Shown in pieces: positions 17,637 to 26,400 of a stretch of DNA of 33,188 nucleotides (within the stretch, counting starts at the first letter, position 1; each line of letters starts with the position of its first letter). The stretch covers positions 1 through 33,188 of the forward strand of contig JAIEMR010000095.1 in assembly GCA_019751935.1 (NCBI GenBank). The letters run 5' to 3'. Position numbers and translations under genes: made by a program. The notes under the pieces were generated by a model. The model made no database searches and was not told the origin of the DNA. It saw only the letters and a program-made list of their open reading frames with translations. The stretch is from Alphaproteobacteria bacterium (GTDB lineage Bacteria > Pseudomonadota > Alphaproteobacteria > Paracaedibacterales > CAIULA01).

Positions 17637-17805
17637 TATTATGACTCCTCATTATTATAGATTTTCCTGAATCTAACAGGGTTTCCATAGATTCGTCTAT
17701 ATGGAAGTTTGCTGCTCCATTACCATTGTGTATTTCGAAAAGGGGATTATAAAAAGACAGGATGTATTTAGGGTTTTTGAGGGATTAAGACAAAAGAGTT
17801 GTTAG

Positions 17806-17840
17806 TTGACAATATATAGCGAAAATGCTATATATTATTT
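17806..17840 (+). promoter_or_regulatory. promoter with inverted-repeat operator of the toxin-antitoxin unit
   Basis: TTGACA (17806-17811), a 17-base spacer and TATATA (17829-17834) form a near-consensus sigma-70 promoter. ATATATAGC (17812-17820) and GCTATATAT (17827-17835) are a perfect 9-base inverted repeat filling the spacer and reaching the -10, the usual place for a HigA operator. The ATG of the toxin remnant is at 17841, about where transcription should begin, so the transcript would be leaderless. Confidence 0.8.
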
Positions 17841-18157
17841 ATGAAGTGGGAAGTTATTGTTCATCCAGACGTAATAGAAGAGCTTAGTCAGTTACCAGCT
17901 GATATGAAGGCTAAGCTACACGTCTGCTAGAATTAATCAATCAGGTGGGGCCTTTAGCACTTAGAGAGCCTCATGTTAAGAATTTGGGTAATAAACTTTG
18001 GGAGATTCGTCTATCTGGAAGAGATGGAATCTCTCGAGTCATCTATGTTGTGCTTTCACAAAAAAGGGTTGGTCTTTTGCATGCATTTGTTAAAAAAACA
18101 CAAAAGACTCCCAAACAAGCAATAGAATGTGCTCTCAAACGATTAAAGGAGATTTAA
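17841..18157 (+). pseudogene. frameshifted HigB/RelE-type toxin (phage Gp49-like family)
   Basis: From ATG 17841 the frame encodes MKWEVIVHPDVIEELSQLPA then DMKAKLHVC and stops at TAG (17928-17930). The next frame continues the same protein: RLLELINQVGPLALREPHVK, NLGNKLWEIRLSGRDGISRV, IYVVLSQKRVGLLHAFVKKT and onward to the TAA at 18155-18157. The frames join near 17919-17921, where one base is missing. The whole matches HigB-type toxins, ribosome-dependent mRNA endonucleases of the RelE fold, with the typical LWEIRLSGRDGISRV and HAFVKKTQKTP. A GTG at 17945 could start a 70-residue fragment, but it would lack the N-terminal strand and helices. A sequencing error is the other explanation. The antitoxin follows directly. 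Confidence 0.85.
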
Positions 18158-18439
18158 ATGGATAAATGGATAAATTTTGAAACTCTTAAAAGCCAATGGA
18201 TGAAAGACGCTGAATTCAGCAAAGAATACGAAGCATTAGAGTTAGAATATAAAATTGCATTAGAACTTATTAAGGCACGCTCTAAGGCTGGTTTAACCCA
18301 AGAAGAAGTTGCCCAGAGAATGGGAACAACTCAGTCCGTTATCGCCCGCCTTGAATCGGGGGCAGGATTACCTAGTGTTAAAACTTTGAATAAATATGCT
18401 GAGGCTACCGGAAAACACTTAGAGCTCCATATCAATTAA
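18158..18439 (+). CDS. HigA-type antitoxin, XRE family
   Basis: This 93-residue protein has a helix-turn-helix of the Xre/Cro type: AGLTQEEVAQRMGTTQSVIARLESG followed by PSVKTLNKYAEATG (motif from about residue 48, shown in two pieces of one domain). The N-terminal 45 residues are helical and charged, as in HigA proteins that pair with Gp49-like HigB toxins. The ATG directly abuts the toxin stop codon and AAAGGAGA sits just upstream inside the toxin frame, so translation is coupled to the toxin mRNA. It would bind the toxin and repress the promoter at the 17812-17835 inverted repeat. It is intact although its toxin is frameshifted. Confidence 0.9.
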   Translation: MDKWINFETLKSQWMKDAEFSKEYEALELEYKIALELIKARSKAGLTQEEVAQRMGTTQSVIARLESGAGLPSVKTLNKYAEATGKHLELHIN

Positions 18440-18447
18440 GAGAAAAT

Positions 18448-19186
18448 ATGATTTCTGACTTTGACCTTTTTCATCAATTACAGGCCGAGATTAGAAATAG
18501 TACTACTTCAGTGACAGATTAACTTAGAATAGCCAAACAACTTGCTACCAGATTAGATTTAAAAGAAGATCTTAAATGGATGGATTTGGAATTAAATGGT
18601 ATGAGGGGTTGAGTGCTGAAGAAATTCCTGCCTATAGACATTTAACAGGAGACCTAAGGCACAGAAATTAAATGGTTCGTGGAGATTAATTCGGATAAAT
18701 AATCGCGAAGATTATAAAAAAATTTCTGTGGTCCCCAATAACTCTTGCGTAGGAAGGATAGAGGAACTTTTAAAAAGTAAAAATGCCTCCTATAAACATG
18801 ACTATTCGTTAGAGGTTAAGCAGCATATTCTCGCACTTGAGCTTATGAAAACTCCTGCCTTAGATGTTGTTTTAGAGGTATCTCATGGTGAAATTTTTGG
18901 TATTATCGATGCAGTCAAAACTAAAATTCATGATTCTTGTTCAAAAGTAGAGGAGCAGGGACTTGTGAGAGAGAAAACAAATTTAACATCTCAAACACAG
19001 CCAAATGCACTAATAATCAATAATTTTCATGGACCCACCGCTATAGCAGCCATGGGGAATGTCAGCAATCAAGGTAATATTAACCTTTCTCAGACTAACG
19101 AAGCCCCATCCAATGGAAAGATTTTTAGCTTTTTTAAAAACCTTGTGCTCAAATTATGTGGATGGGTAAAAACGTTTTTCAGTTGA
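18448..19186 (+). pseudogene. AbiTii-like abortive-infection protein, broken by one stop and two frameshifts
   Basis: The ATG at 18448 starts MISDFDLFHQLQAEIRNSTT then SVTD and hits TAA at 18520-18522. The same frame continues LRIAKQLATRLDLKEDLKWM, DLELNG. Near 18600 one base is missing and the next frame gives EGLSAEEIPAYRHLTGDLR. Near 18658 a second base is missing and the third frame continues through WRLIRINNREDYKKISVV to VLEVSHGEIFGIIDAVKTKI and the stop at 19184-19186. The order LRxAKxLAxxL, LELNGY, YR.L.G, and a final IxGIIDAVKxKI helix is that of the AbiTii domain of abortive-infection proteins (recalled from the family). The C-terminal part adds a low-complexity stretch (NNFHGPTAIAAMGNVSNQGN) and a hydrophobic end. 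A defence role is inferred; the gene is not functional as read. Confidence 0.65.
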
Positions 19187-19365
19187 CCTTTCTTGATATT
19201 ATTTTTATTTTCAACTTATGACACAAAGTTTTTATTCATCGACTCCTTGTTTTCTTTATAAGCGACCGTGGTAATGTCATCACGTTCTAACCCTAAATTA
19301 TTGGGTAGAAACGGCTTTTAATTTTTCACATAATATTTGTAGGCTTATATATCTAGGAGAATCTA

Positions 19366-20670
19366 GTGTCGTCCTTCGTTTCATCATCTTCCAATCAAAC
19401 CAAGAGTTTGAAAGCCGGGTATATATCCTGGGCAGTGGTTTCTTTGTTCTTTTTCTATCAATACATTCTTCGGGTTTTCCCTGGGGTTATGGTGAATGAG
19501 CTTCGAAGTGATTTTTCAATCAACGCAGAACAGTTTGCCTATTTTGGTGCTTTTTATCTTTATGCCTACTCTCTGTTGCAAATTCCAGTGGGACTGCTTG
19601 TTGATAAAATAGGTGTTAAAAAAACGGTTATCCTTTCAATTTTAATATGCTTAGCGGGTACTGGGCTGATTGCATTTACTCATAACCTGTATCTAGCCTA
19701 TTTCAGTCGCATTTTGATGGGCATAGGCTCAGCTTGTGCATTTATGTGTACCTTAAAAATTGTCGCTGATTTCTTGCCTCCTGGAAAACGGGGATTTTTG
19801 AATGGAGCCACTTTAACTCTAGGCGTTGTTGGTGCTTTAGTCGCTGGTAAACCACTCAGTATCGCCATGGATTTTTTTGGATGGCGGCACGCTCTTCTTT
19901 TAACATTAATTGTTGGAGTTGGCGTTCTATTATTAACACTTTTTCTTTTAAAAATTCCTACTGTTTCCTATGAATCTGAAAGCACTCATGAGGAAAAGGA
20001 AAGTATCTTCCAGGTTATGAAAGAAATCCTCTCAACGCCGATGGTGGTTATCTATGCTATTTTGGCAGTGGGCCTTTACACTCCCACATCTGTTTTGGCT
20101 GACTTATGGGGTGTTGCTTATCTAATGGCGAAGTACGGCTTTGCAAGAGGGGATGCCGCTGAGGTGAGCATGACCATGTATATTGGGGTTTGTGTTGGCA
20201 GTCTTTTGCTTCCTTGGTTCAGCGAAAAATATAATATTTTGAACCGTACCATTATCATTTGCACCTATGGGGTCTTTTTCACATTTATCTCTATTCTTAT
20301 TGCCCCTCAATTGCCAATTATGGGCATTACGGCTTTAATTTTATTGCTTGGCACTTTTGGTGGAGCTGAAATGCTTTGTTTTGTCGGTGTTATTATGTAT
20401 GCCCCAAAGGGAAGAACAGGGATAACTCTTGGTATCACCAATACTGTCAATATGATTGGCGGGGCTTTGGCGCAGCAATGCGTTGGCTTAATTTTAGACC
20501 GTTTCTTGTGGAAGGGAGACCTTGATGCTCATGGTAATCATTTTTACAAAAGTGAAGATTATGCATTAGCCTTTTCATTTCTTGCGATCATGATTGCACT
20601 TTGTTGTTTGGTTGCTCGTAATTTAAAGAAGGATACTTCTTACGCCAAAACAGCTGAGTGCATTACTTGA
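19366..20670 (+). CDS. MFS transporter
   Basis: The 434-residue protein has about twelve hydrophobic segments. It carries an MFS motif-A-like loop after helix 2 (GLLVDKIGVKKTV) and the typical YLYAYSLLQIPVG helix. The start is GTG at 19366-19368 with TAGGAGA five to six bases upstream, which fixes the start. It shares layout and phrases with the second MFS carrier at 32301-33188, for example GVVGALVAGKP against GLLGALYGGKP, and NTVNMIGGALAQQ against NSINMLGGSFFHT. The substrate cannot be read. Expanded MFS families in intracellular bacteria often import host metabolites, so that is a plausible role. It is monocistronic and followed by a palindromic repeat. Confidence 0.9.
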   Translation: MSSFVSSSSNQTKSLKAGYISWAVVSLFFFYQYILRVFPGVMVNELRSDFSINAEQFAYFGAFYLYAYSLLQIPVGLLVDKIGVKKTVILSILICLAGTGLIAFTHNLYLAYFSRILMGIGSACAFMCTLKIVADFLPPGKRGFLNGATLTLGVVGALVAGKPLSIAMDFFGWRHALLLTLIVGVGVLLLTLFLLKIPTVSYESESTHEEKESIFQVMKEILSTPMVVIYAILAVGLYTPTSVLADLWGVAYLMAKYGFARGDAAEVSMTMYIGVCVGSLLLPWFSEKYNILNRTIIICTYGVFFTFISILIAPQLPIMGITALILLLGTFGGAEMLCFVGVIMYAPKGRTGITLGITNTVNMIGGALAQQCVGLILDRFLWKGDLDAHGNHFYKSEDYALAFSFLAIMIALCCLVARNLKKDTSYAKTAECIT

Positions 20671-21005
20671 TGTGTACTCTTCGTTTTTGGAGAAACTTGT
20701 TCGTAAAACTTCGAAATCTGTGGGGTGCATGTTGAGCAGAACCAACATAAGATGATTATGCATTTTTCGCCACCTCGAGGAACATCGTTCCGTGGCAATC
20801 CAGAAATACACTGGATCACCACGTCGTCTTACGGTTCCTCGTGATGACGAGGATTATTATCATTTTATATTGGCCTTGCATATACTCTCTTTAACATCCG
20901 TAGCACTGATTACAGACTAAAAATTCTTTTTCTCTTTACTTTAATAAATTCTTAAGAAACAATATTATTATATTGATCAAATTTTAGTAAAATTGGAGAA
21001 GATTA
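20671..21005. other. intergenic region between MFS gene and aquaporin gene
   Basis: These 335 bases contain palindromic repeat copy 2 and, nearer aqpZ, an AT-rich leader. No RNA gene or further ORF is supported. Small frames on the minus strand here come from the palindrome. Confidence 0.5.
20768..20850. repeat. dispersed palindromic repeat, copy 2
   Basis: The central hairpin is GTGGCAATCCAG (20792-20803) / CTGGATCACCAC (20811-20822) with two mismatches. The outer arms are CACCTCGAGGAAC and GGTTCCTCGTG, and the end is GATGACGA. The similarity to copy 3 continues 33 bases to the left (from 20735, AGCAGAACCAAC), so these two copies derive from a longer common segment. Confidence 0.82.
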
Positions 21006-21695
21006 ATGAGTGCTAATCCCCTTACGCGTTATTTGTCAGAGTTTATTGGTACGTGCCTTTTGGTATTAATGGGCTGCGGTTGTGCTGTTTTTGCTGGTGC
21101 TGATGTTGGTTTTGTTGGTGTCGCATTGGCCTTTGGTACAGCTTTACTTTTCTTGGCGTATTGCCTTGGCCCTATTTCTGGTTGTCATCTAAATCCAGCT
21201 GTGACGCTATGTCTGGCGTTTAGTAACAAATTCCCATCTTCAAATGTTGCAGGATACATAGTTGCCCAATGTCTTGGCGCTATTCTGGGTGGTTTTGTTA
21301 TTTATATGATTGCAAGCGGAAAAGCAGGATTTGATATTCATCAAGGTTTTGCTTTGAATGGCTTTGCTGAGCATTCTCCAAAAGGATATAACATGATGTC
21401 TTGCCTAATAACCGAGGCAGTTATGACAGCAGTTCTTTTGTTTGTAATTCTTTCAACAACACACAAAAGCTTTCCAGCGCAATTTACTGGCGTAACGGTT
21501 GGTCTTACTTTAACTGCAATTCACTTGGTTAGCATTCCTGTAACTAATACTTCGGTAAACCTTGCGAGAAGTCTTGGTGTGGCTGTTTTCCATGGTGGCT
21601 GGGCTGTTGAGCAATTGTGGCTTTTCGGAGCTGCGCATCTTATCGCTGTTGTTTTAGCGATTTTGGTTCACAGGTGTACTTGCTGCCAAAATTAA
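21006..21695 (+). CDS. aqpZ: aquaporin Z-type water channel with a degenerate second NPA motif
   Basis: The 229-residue protein has six membrane segments and two half-helix loops. The first loop is intact: SGCHLNPAVT (Asn63-Pro-Ala). The second reads TNTSVNLARS (Asn185-Leu-Ala-Arg188), with leucine in place of proline. The selectivity-filter residues of AqpZ are kept: Phe43, His173, Thr182 and Arg188. Phrases such as VSIPVTNTSVN and HGGWAVEQLWLF are typical of AqpZ, which lets water cross the inner membrane. GGAGA lies seven bases before the ATG. It is a single gene, convergent with the enoyl-CoA hydratase gene, with a hairpin spanning the gap. Confidence 0.93.
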   Translation: MSANPLTRYLSEFIGTCLLVLMGCGCAVFAGADVGFVGVALAFGTALLFLAYCLGPISGCHLNPAVTLCLAFSNKFPSSNVAGYIVAQCLGAILGGFVIYMIASGKAGFDIHQGFALNGFAEHSPKGYNMMSCLITEAVMTAVLLFVILSTTHKSFPAQFTGVTVGLTLTAIHLVSIPVTNTSVNLARSLGVAVFHGGWAVEQLWLFGAAHLIAVVLAILVHRCTCCQN

Positions 21696-21706
21696 CTTTT
21701 TAAGGA

Positions 21707-21738
21707 CAATTAGCGCCTGTTTAAAAAGGCGCTAATTG
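21707..21738. terminator. 11-base inverted repeat between convergent aqpZ and the enoyl-CoA hydratase gene
   Basis: CAATTAGCGCC (21707-21717) is perfectly inverted as GGCGCTAATTG (21728-21738) with a 10-base loop. It overlaps the last codons of the minus-strand gene. No strong T run follows on either side, so termination is likely but not certain. Confidence 0.55.
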
Positions 21739-22459
21739 CTTCTTTGTAACTGCCTTCTTTACAAGCTTTCCAAAACAGTTCTCTTTCCATTTTCAGTCCT
21801 TCACTCAAGGACATTTCTGTTCCACTGGCTATTGCCTTTTTAATCATTTTTAATATAGATAGCGGATGAGTCGCTATTTTCTCAGCCATCTTCAGAGCTG
21901 TTGGCATGAGATCCGCATGTTCGGTAACTGTATTCACAAGACCCCATTTCAAAGCCTCTTCAGCTGTTATAGGCTCTCCTGTTAAGCAGAGCACCATAGC
22001 TTTGGCTTTTCCAATCAGACGTGCCAAACGCTGTGTTCCGCCGCCGCCTGGCAATAAGGATAGTTTAATTTCCGGTTGACCAAATTGGGCCTCTTTTGAG
22101 GCAATGATCAAATCTGCCATTAGGGCTAATTCAAGGCCTCCCCCCAAAGCGTAGCCATTAACTGCAGCAATGACTGGCTTGGTTATCAAAGACAAACGCT
22201 GCCAATGTTCAATAAAATCGTTTTCTACTTTTCCATCTAGAGACACCGTTTGCAGCTCTTTTAAATCGGCTCCACCAGAAAATACCTTGCCGGTTCCTGT
22301 AATGATGATGCATTTTATGCCCTCATCATTTTCTAGAGTGTCTAAAGATGTATTTAATTCAGCAATAAGCTGTTTTGACAAAACATTCAAACGATCTGGA
22401 TTTGCTAGTGTAACAATAGCAATGTTGGAGTGTATAATTTGAGTTTGAACAAGAGACAT
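21710..22459 (-). CDS. enoyl-CoA hydratase/isomerase family protein
   Basis: Crotonase-fold enzymes hydrate or isomerise acyl-CoA thioesters in the cytoplasm. The 249-residue product has the oxyanion-hole and signature segments: SGGADLKEL (about 61-69), then NGYALGGGLELALMADLIIA (101-120), then FGQPEIKLSLLPGGGGTQRL. The two glutamates of the hydratase active site are at Glu110 and Glu130, twenty residues apart as in true enoyl-CoA hydratases, which favours hydratase over isomerase activity. It lies six bases downstream of recR on the same strand, so the pair is probably one transcript. No fatty-acid oxidation partners are nearby. The pathway is not clear from context. Confidence 0.93.
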   Translation of the reverse strand: MSLVQTQIIHSNIAIVTLANPDRLNVLSKQLIAELNTSLDTLENDEGIKCIIITGTGKVFSGGADLKELQTVSLDGKVENDFIEHWQRLSLITKPVIAAVNGYALGGGLELALMADLIIASKEAQFGQPEIKLSLLPGGGGTQRLARLIGKAKAMVLCLTGEPITAEEALKWGLVNTVTEHADLMPTALKMAEKIATHPLSILKMIKKAIASGTEMSLSEGLKMERELFWKACKEGSYKEAISAFLNRR

Positions 22460-22465
22460 TCGTTT

Positions 22466-23059
22466 TTATAAACTCCGTCTTTCCATAAAGGCGGTTGATA
22501 GGGTCCCATCATCTAGGTAATCAAGTTCTCCGCCGATGGGTACACCATGGGCAAGAGATGAGATTTTCACCTGAAAGGGTTGCAATCTTTCAGCTAGATA
22601 ATGAAGGGTTGTTTGGCCATCAACGGTTGCATTGAGCGCAATCACAACTTCTTGAATTTTAAGTTTTTCAACGCGGTTAAGTAAGGGTTCGATTGTCAAT
22701 TGACCGGGCCCTATTCCCTCAAGCGCCGATAAGACGCCCCCTAAAATATGGTACCGTCCTCTAAACACCTGAGACCTTTCTAAGGCCCATAAATCAGCAA
22801 CATCTGCAACCACACATAACTGAGTTTGTTCGCGTTTATAATCTTCACAAATGCTGCAAGGATCACAAGTGTCCAAATTAAAGCATTGATGACATGTTTT
22901 GATTTTTGAATTTGCGTCCTCTAAAGCTTCGATAAGCGGTTTTAAAAGCAATTCTCTTTTTTTCAAAAGATGAAGCGCCACTCTGCGACCTGACCTTGGG
23001 CCCAGTCCCGGCAAGCGGCTTACGAGCTGGATCATTCGTTGAATTTCAGGCCCTTGCAT
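22466..23059 (-). CDS. recR: recombination mediator protein RecR
   Basis: RecR acts with RecF and RecO to load RecA on gapped DNA. The 197-residue product has the N-terminal helix-hairpin-helix region LVSRLPGLGPRSGRRVALHL, a four-cysteine zinc finger (Cys56, Cys59, Cys68, Cys71), the Toprim domain (LCVVADVADLWALERS) and the C-terminal GVPIGGELDYLDDGTL segment. AAGGA lies 8 bases upstream of the ATG. The gene is normally found after dnaX and ybaB, but here it follows an inverted-repeat region and leads into the enoyl-CoA hydratase gene. It is intact and of normal length. Confidence 0.97.
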   Translation of the reverse strand: MQGPEIQRMIQLVSRLPGLGPRSGRRVALHLLKKRELLLKPLIEALEDANSKIKTCHQCFNLDTCDPCSICEDYKREQTQLCVVADVADLWALERSQVFRGRYHILGGVLSALEGIGPGQLTIEPLLNRVEKLKIQEVVIALNATVDGQTTLHYLAERLQPFQVKISSLAHGVPIGGELDYLDDGTLSTAFMERRSL

Positions 23060-23446
23060 ACTGAATTTCCTTATTTTTTACGTTATTGTGATCATAACGA
23101 CCTCACTCTCAAAGGTCTATACCCTTCCTGTTTCAAATTCCGGGTTCGTTGTTTTTCGAGATCTTCGGTGCTCATGTATTACACTCGCGAATCACTCTAT
23201 TTCGTGATTCGCCCTCGACCCTCAAACATCTGCCCGGCTTTTTGAAACACTTTGGGTCTATATACTTTCGGTTTGCAAACCGAGAAACGCTATTATCCAT
23301 GAAATTTGCATTCTTAGAGTGCAAATTTCATGGAACAACGTTTTTCACTAAAGAAGCTTTTAATCACCATTCATTGTCTTTTCAAGCCACAAAATGAATC
23401 CCTTCTGCTATAATGGGCGGGAGTCCATATAAGAGAGATTTAATTT
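23060..23446. other. intergenic region with a cluster of inverted repeats
   Basis: Between divergent recR and tamB lie 387 bases with at least five inverted repeats. They are CGTTAT/ATAACG (23081-23099); an outer pair of GTTTCAAATTCCGGG (23130-23144) with CCCGGCTTTTTGAAAC (23233-23248); inside it GCGAATCAC/GTGATTCGC (23187-23212); TCGGTTTGCAAACCGA (23268-23283); and CCATGAAATTTGCA/TGCAAATTTCATGG (23297-23333). Overlapping open frames here have no start signals and I leave them out. It could be nested mobile palindromes or a structured RNA; I cannot tell which. Confidence 0.65.
23297..23333. repeat. perfect 14-base inverted repeat
   Basis: The arms 23297-23310 and 23320-23333 are fully complementary with a nine-base loop. 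A further AAACG (23285-23289) / CGTTT (23339-23343) pairing lies outside, followed by TT. It is the strongest hairpin of the recR-tamB region and could terminate a plus-strand transcript. Confidence 0.8.
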
Positions 23447-26400
23447 TTGAAACTTTTTACTAGAGCCATTCTTGGTCTAATTGTTTGCATTAGCCTGTTG
23501 CTCTTGGTTCTCCAGATCTCCACTGTAAAAAAGGCAATTCTCGAGAAAACGCTTGAGTATGCCTTGAATGAGCCTAAGCACAAGATTGTTGCTGAGGGAG
23601 TGAAGGGCTTTTTCCCTTTTTCACTTAAGGCCATGAAAATCTCTTTTAAAGATCCTGAGGGATCTTGGCTTGAATTGGAAGATTTAAAGGTTTCAGTTAA
23701 ATTTTTGCCCTTTAAGGTTAATTTTTTCAACCTTCAGACTTTAAATTTGCAGAGGCTTCCTACATTTGAGAATGTATTAGATATTTCTTTGCCAGAAATT
23801 ATACCTCTTGTGGTTACGCAAACTGTTGTTCAGTCCTTTAAAGTTGGTCAAATTTTAATAGCCCCTCAGGTTCTTGGGTGCGCTTATGAGGTAAGTTTAC
23901 AGTTGCAACCTAATGCCCAAGGCGGACAAGATCTAGAGCTTTCAAGCTCAACAGATGGAAAAGTATCAACAACCTTTGTTTCGCAAGTGAAAGCTTATAA
24001 AAAAGGGATTTCCGTCCATTTTAAGGGAAACGAAATTCCATCCGGTATATTTTCAGCTTTGCTCAAAGAACAGGCTTCAATTCCTGAAGGGAATATCCAG
24101 GTTGAGGGCGATATTAAAACTGATTCTTTAAAAGTTGATACAGATGGAGATTTAAATTTTCTGTTTACCCATAGTGAATGGGGCAAAATTGAGATTAAAG
24201 CAAATCAAAAGGAAAAGATTGCCAGAGGAAATGCAGGGTTATCTCTTTTGCATCAAAAGCCATATACGCTAGAAGCAACACTTGATAATAAAAATGAGGA
24301 TGGTTTTCTAATCACCTTTTTTAAACTTTTTCAAGAAGGGGCCTTTCACGTTGAAGGGGATGCATTAATTTCCCCCAAAGTTCTTTCTGTGCCAGATCAA
24401 TTGGATGTCAAAACAAACCTATCGATTTTTTCTAATCAAGGTACAAACGATAAGCCTTTGGTCAGTTTTTCAAGTAGCGCTGAAATTAATTTCAAACAAA
24501 AAGTTTTAGAGTGCAAAGGAAAAACCACAGAGCCTCATGGAATTTCATGGCTAGAAGATACGCTCGGTAAGCAACTTGAATGGACAGTCAAAGCAAATTT
24601 TGAAAAAGCTGATGTTATTCATTTAGAAAAAGTAACTCTTACCACTGACAAACACCATCATCTTGATGGAGAAGCTCAAATTTCCAAGGCCGAATTGAAA
24701 GGGAAATTCACAACATCTTTGTCAGCTATACCTGTTCTTGACGGAAAGAAAGATCCTGTTTTGCTTGAAACAATACTTTCAGGATCGCCGCAAAAGCCAA
24801 CTCTTTTAACGAAAGTGGCATCTTCGTCTCCTGTTCCTTTGTATATTAAAGAAGTGCGTATTGAAGGCAATCTAGAGGCTCATGATTTATGGCACTTAAA
24901 TCTAGATGTGAAGGGCGGGGAAAATAAAATTGGAGCAAAAGTTCGTTACTATACAAACTCTAAGACCGCCGATATCAATGTTATTGCCGATCTTAAAGAC
25001 CTGTATCCTTGGCAAGATGTGGGAACACCTCTCCATCTTGAGGCAAATTTAGATCATACTCTTTCCGGAAAAGTAACAGGTTCAGTAAAAGATTTAAAAC
25101 TGGCTGGTCTTTATTTCTCAAAGGCTGATCTTTCAGTTGCTTTAACCTCAGGTAAGGGGGAATATCAACTACAGGCCACTGGCCGAAAGCGGCTAAAACA
25201 TAATAAGCCTCCCCATAAAATTCTGTTTTCACAAGGGCATGTTGACCTTATGAATGCAATTGTAGTCATAAAAGAATTTAGTTTTACTCCTGAAAACCAT
25301 AAAATAATCCTTAAAAATCCTTGCACGGTTGATTTTAGAACCGGTAAATTAGAGTCATTTTTATTAGCATTAGATGATGGAAAGGTGACAATAGAAAAAC
25401 TTCAATGGCAAACCTCTTCGTCTCCTTCATTGCCGTGGAAAGGGCATGTTTCTTTAGAGAATATCCCCTTTGCTTTAGTGCAAATGCTTGATCCTGAGTC
25501 TTCGCTGCATGGAGGGTTATCTGGTCACATTGACATTAGCGGAGAGCAATCATTTCCGACTTTAATTGGTCAAATACATGCTTCATCACTTTCTTCTTCA
25601 TCTTTTGCCGAACAACAAATCAAGGGTTTTGAAGCCTTGAATGCTGAGGTTGATTTTGATTGGAGAATGGATGCCCTAAAATGGAAATTAGAATGCCATG
25701 GCGGCGCAACGTTAACTCTTTTTGCGAATGGTAAAATCAATACTCAAAAAGGCTATATTCAGCCAACTAGTGAGATGCAAATTGAAACAAAAGGCTCTCT
25801 ATATTTAGGGGTCTTTTCAGCTTTCTTAGCTAATGGTGATCGAATTAATGGCGTTTTAACAACAGACCTAGGCGTTCATGGAACAGTTGAAAGCCCTAGC
25901 TTAAAGGGATCTTTAAATATAAATAGCGGCCTTTATGAATTGTCTGATTATGGAACATTAATTCACGATATCAATTTAAGCATGGAGGCAAAAGGATCGG
26001 AGCTTGTCATAACATCTCTGACCGCTCACGATGGAAATTATGACTCTTCTGAAAAAGGTATTTTAACTGGAAAAGGCTCTATTCATTTAAAATCATGGGC
26101 AATTCCTTATGTAGATATTGGATTAGATTTAAAGAATTTTAATATTGCTCAAAGTGATAGTTTTGTTGGAAAAGCTTCTGGATCTTTATTTCTAAAAGGA
26201 GAGGGAGAAAAAGCTAAAATTACAGGAGATGTTACACTTATCTCTGCAAGTTTGTTTTTGGAGGAAGCTGCAAGCGCAGAAATTCCAACCATCCATATAA
26301 CAAACTTAAGCCCACAGGTGGTTTCTAAGGAAACGGAAAAACAAACGGAAAAACCTGTGGAGATTTTGCCCATAGAGCTTAAATTAACAACTCCGAGCAA

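Noticed and set aside
17945..18157. Stand-alone 70-residue gene starting at GTG
   Set aside because: It is the continuation of the toxin frame begun at 17841; the two parts join into one known family.
20623..20822. Minus-strand frames of 60-62 codons
   Set aside because: They overlap the 3' end of the MFS gene and palindromic repeat copy 2.
23130..23248. Possible tRNA, because of a TTCAAATTCC-like loop
   Set aside because: No acceptor stem, anticodon arm or CCA-like end can be folded around it.
23039..23397. Two overlapping plus-strand frames between recR and tamB
   Set aside because: They cross several inverted repeats, lack start signals and overlap each other; the repeats explain the open frames.
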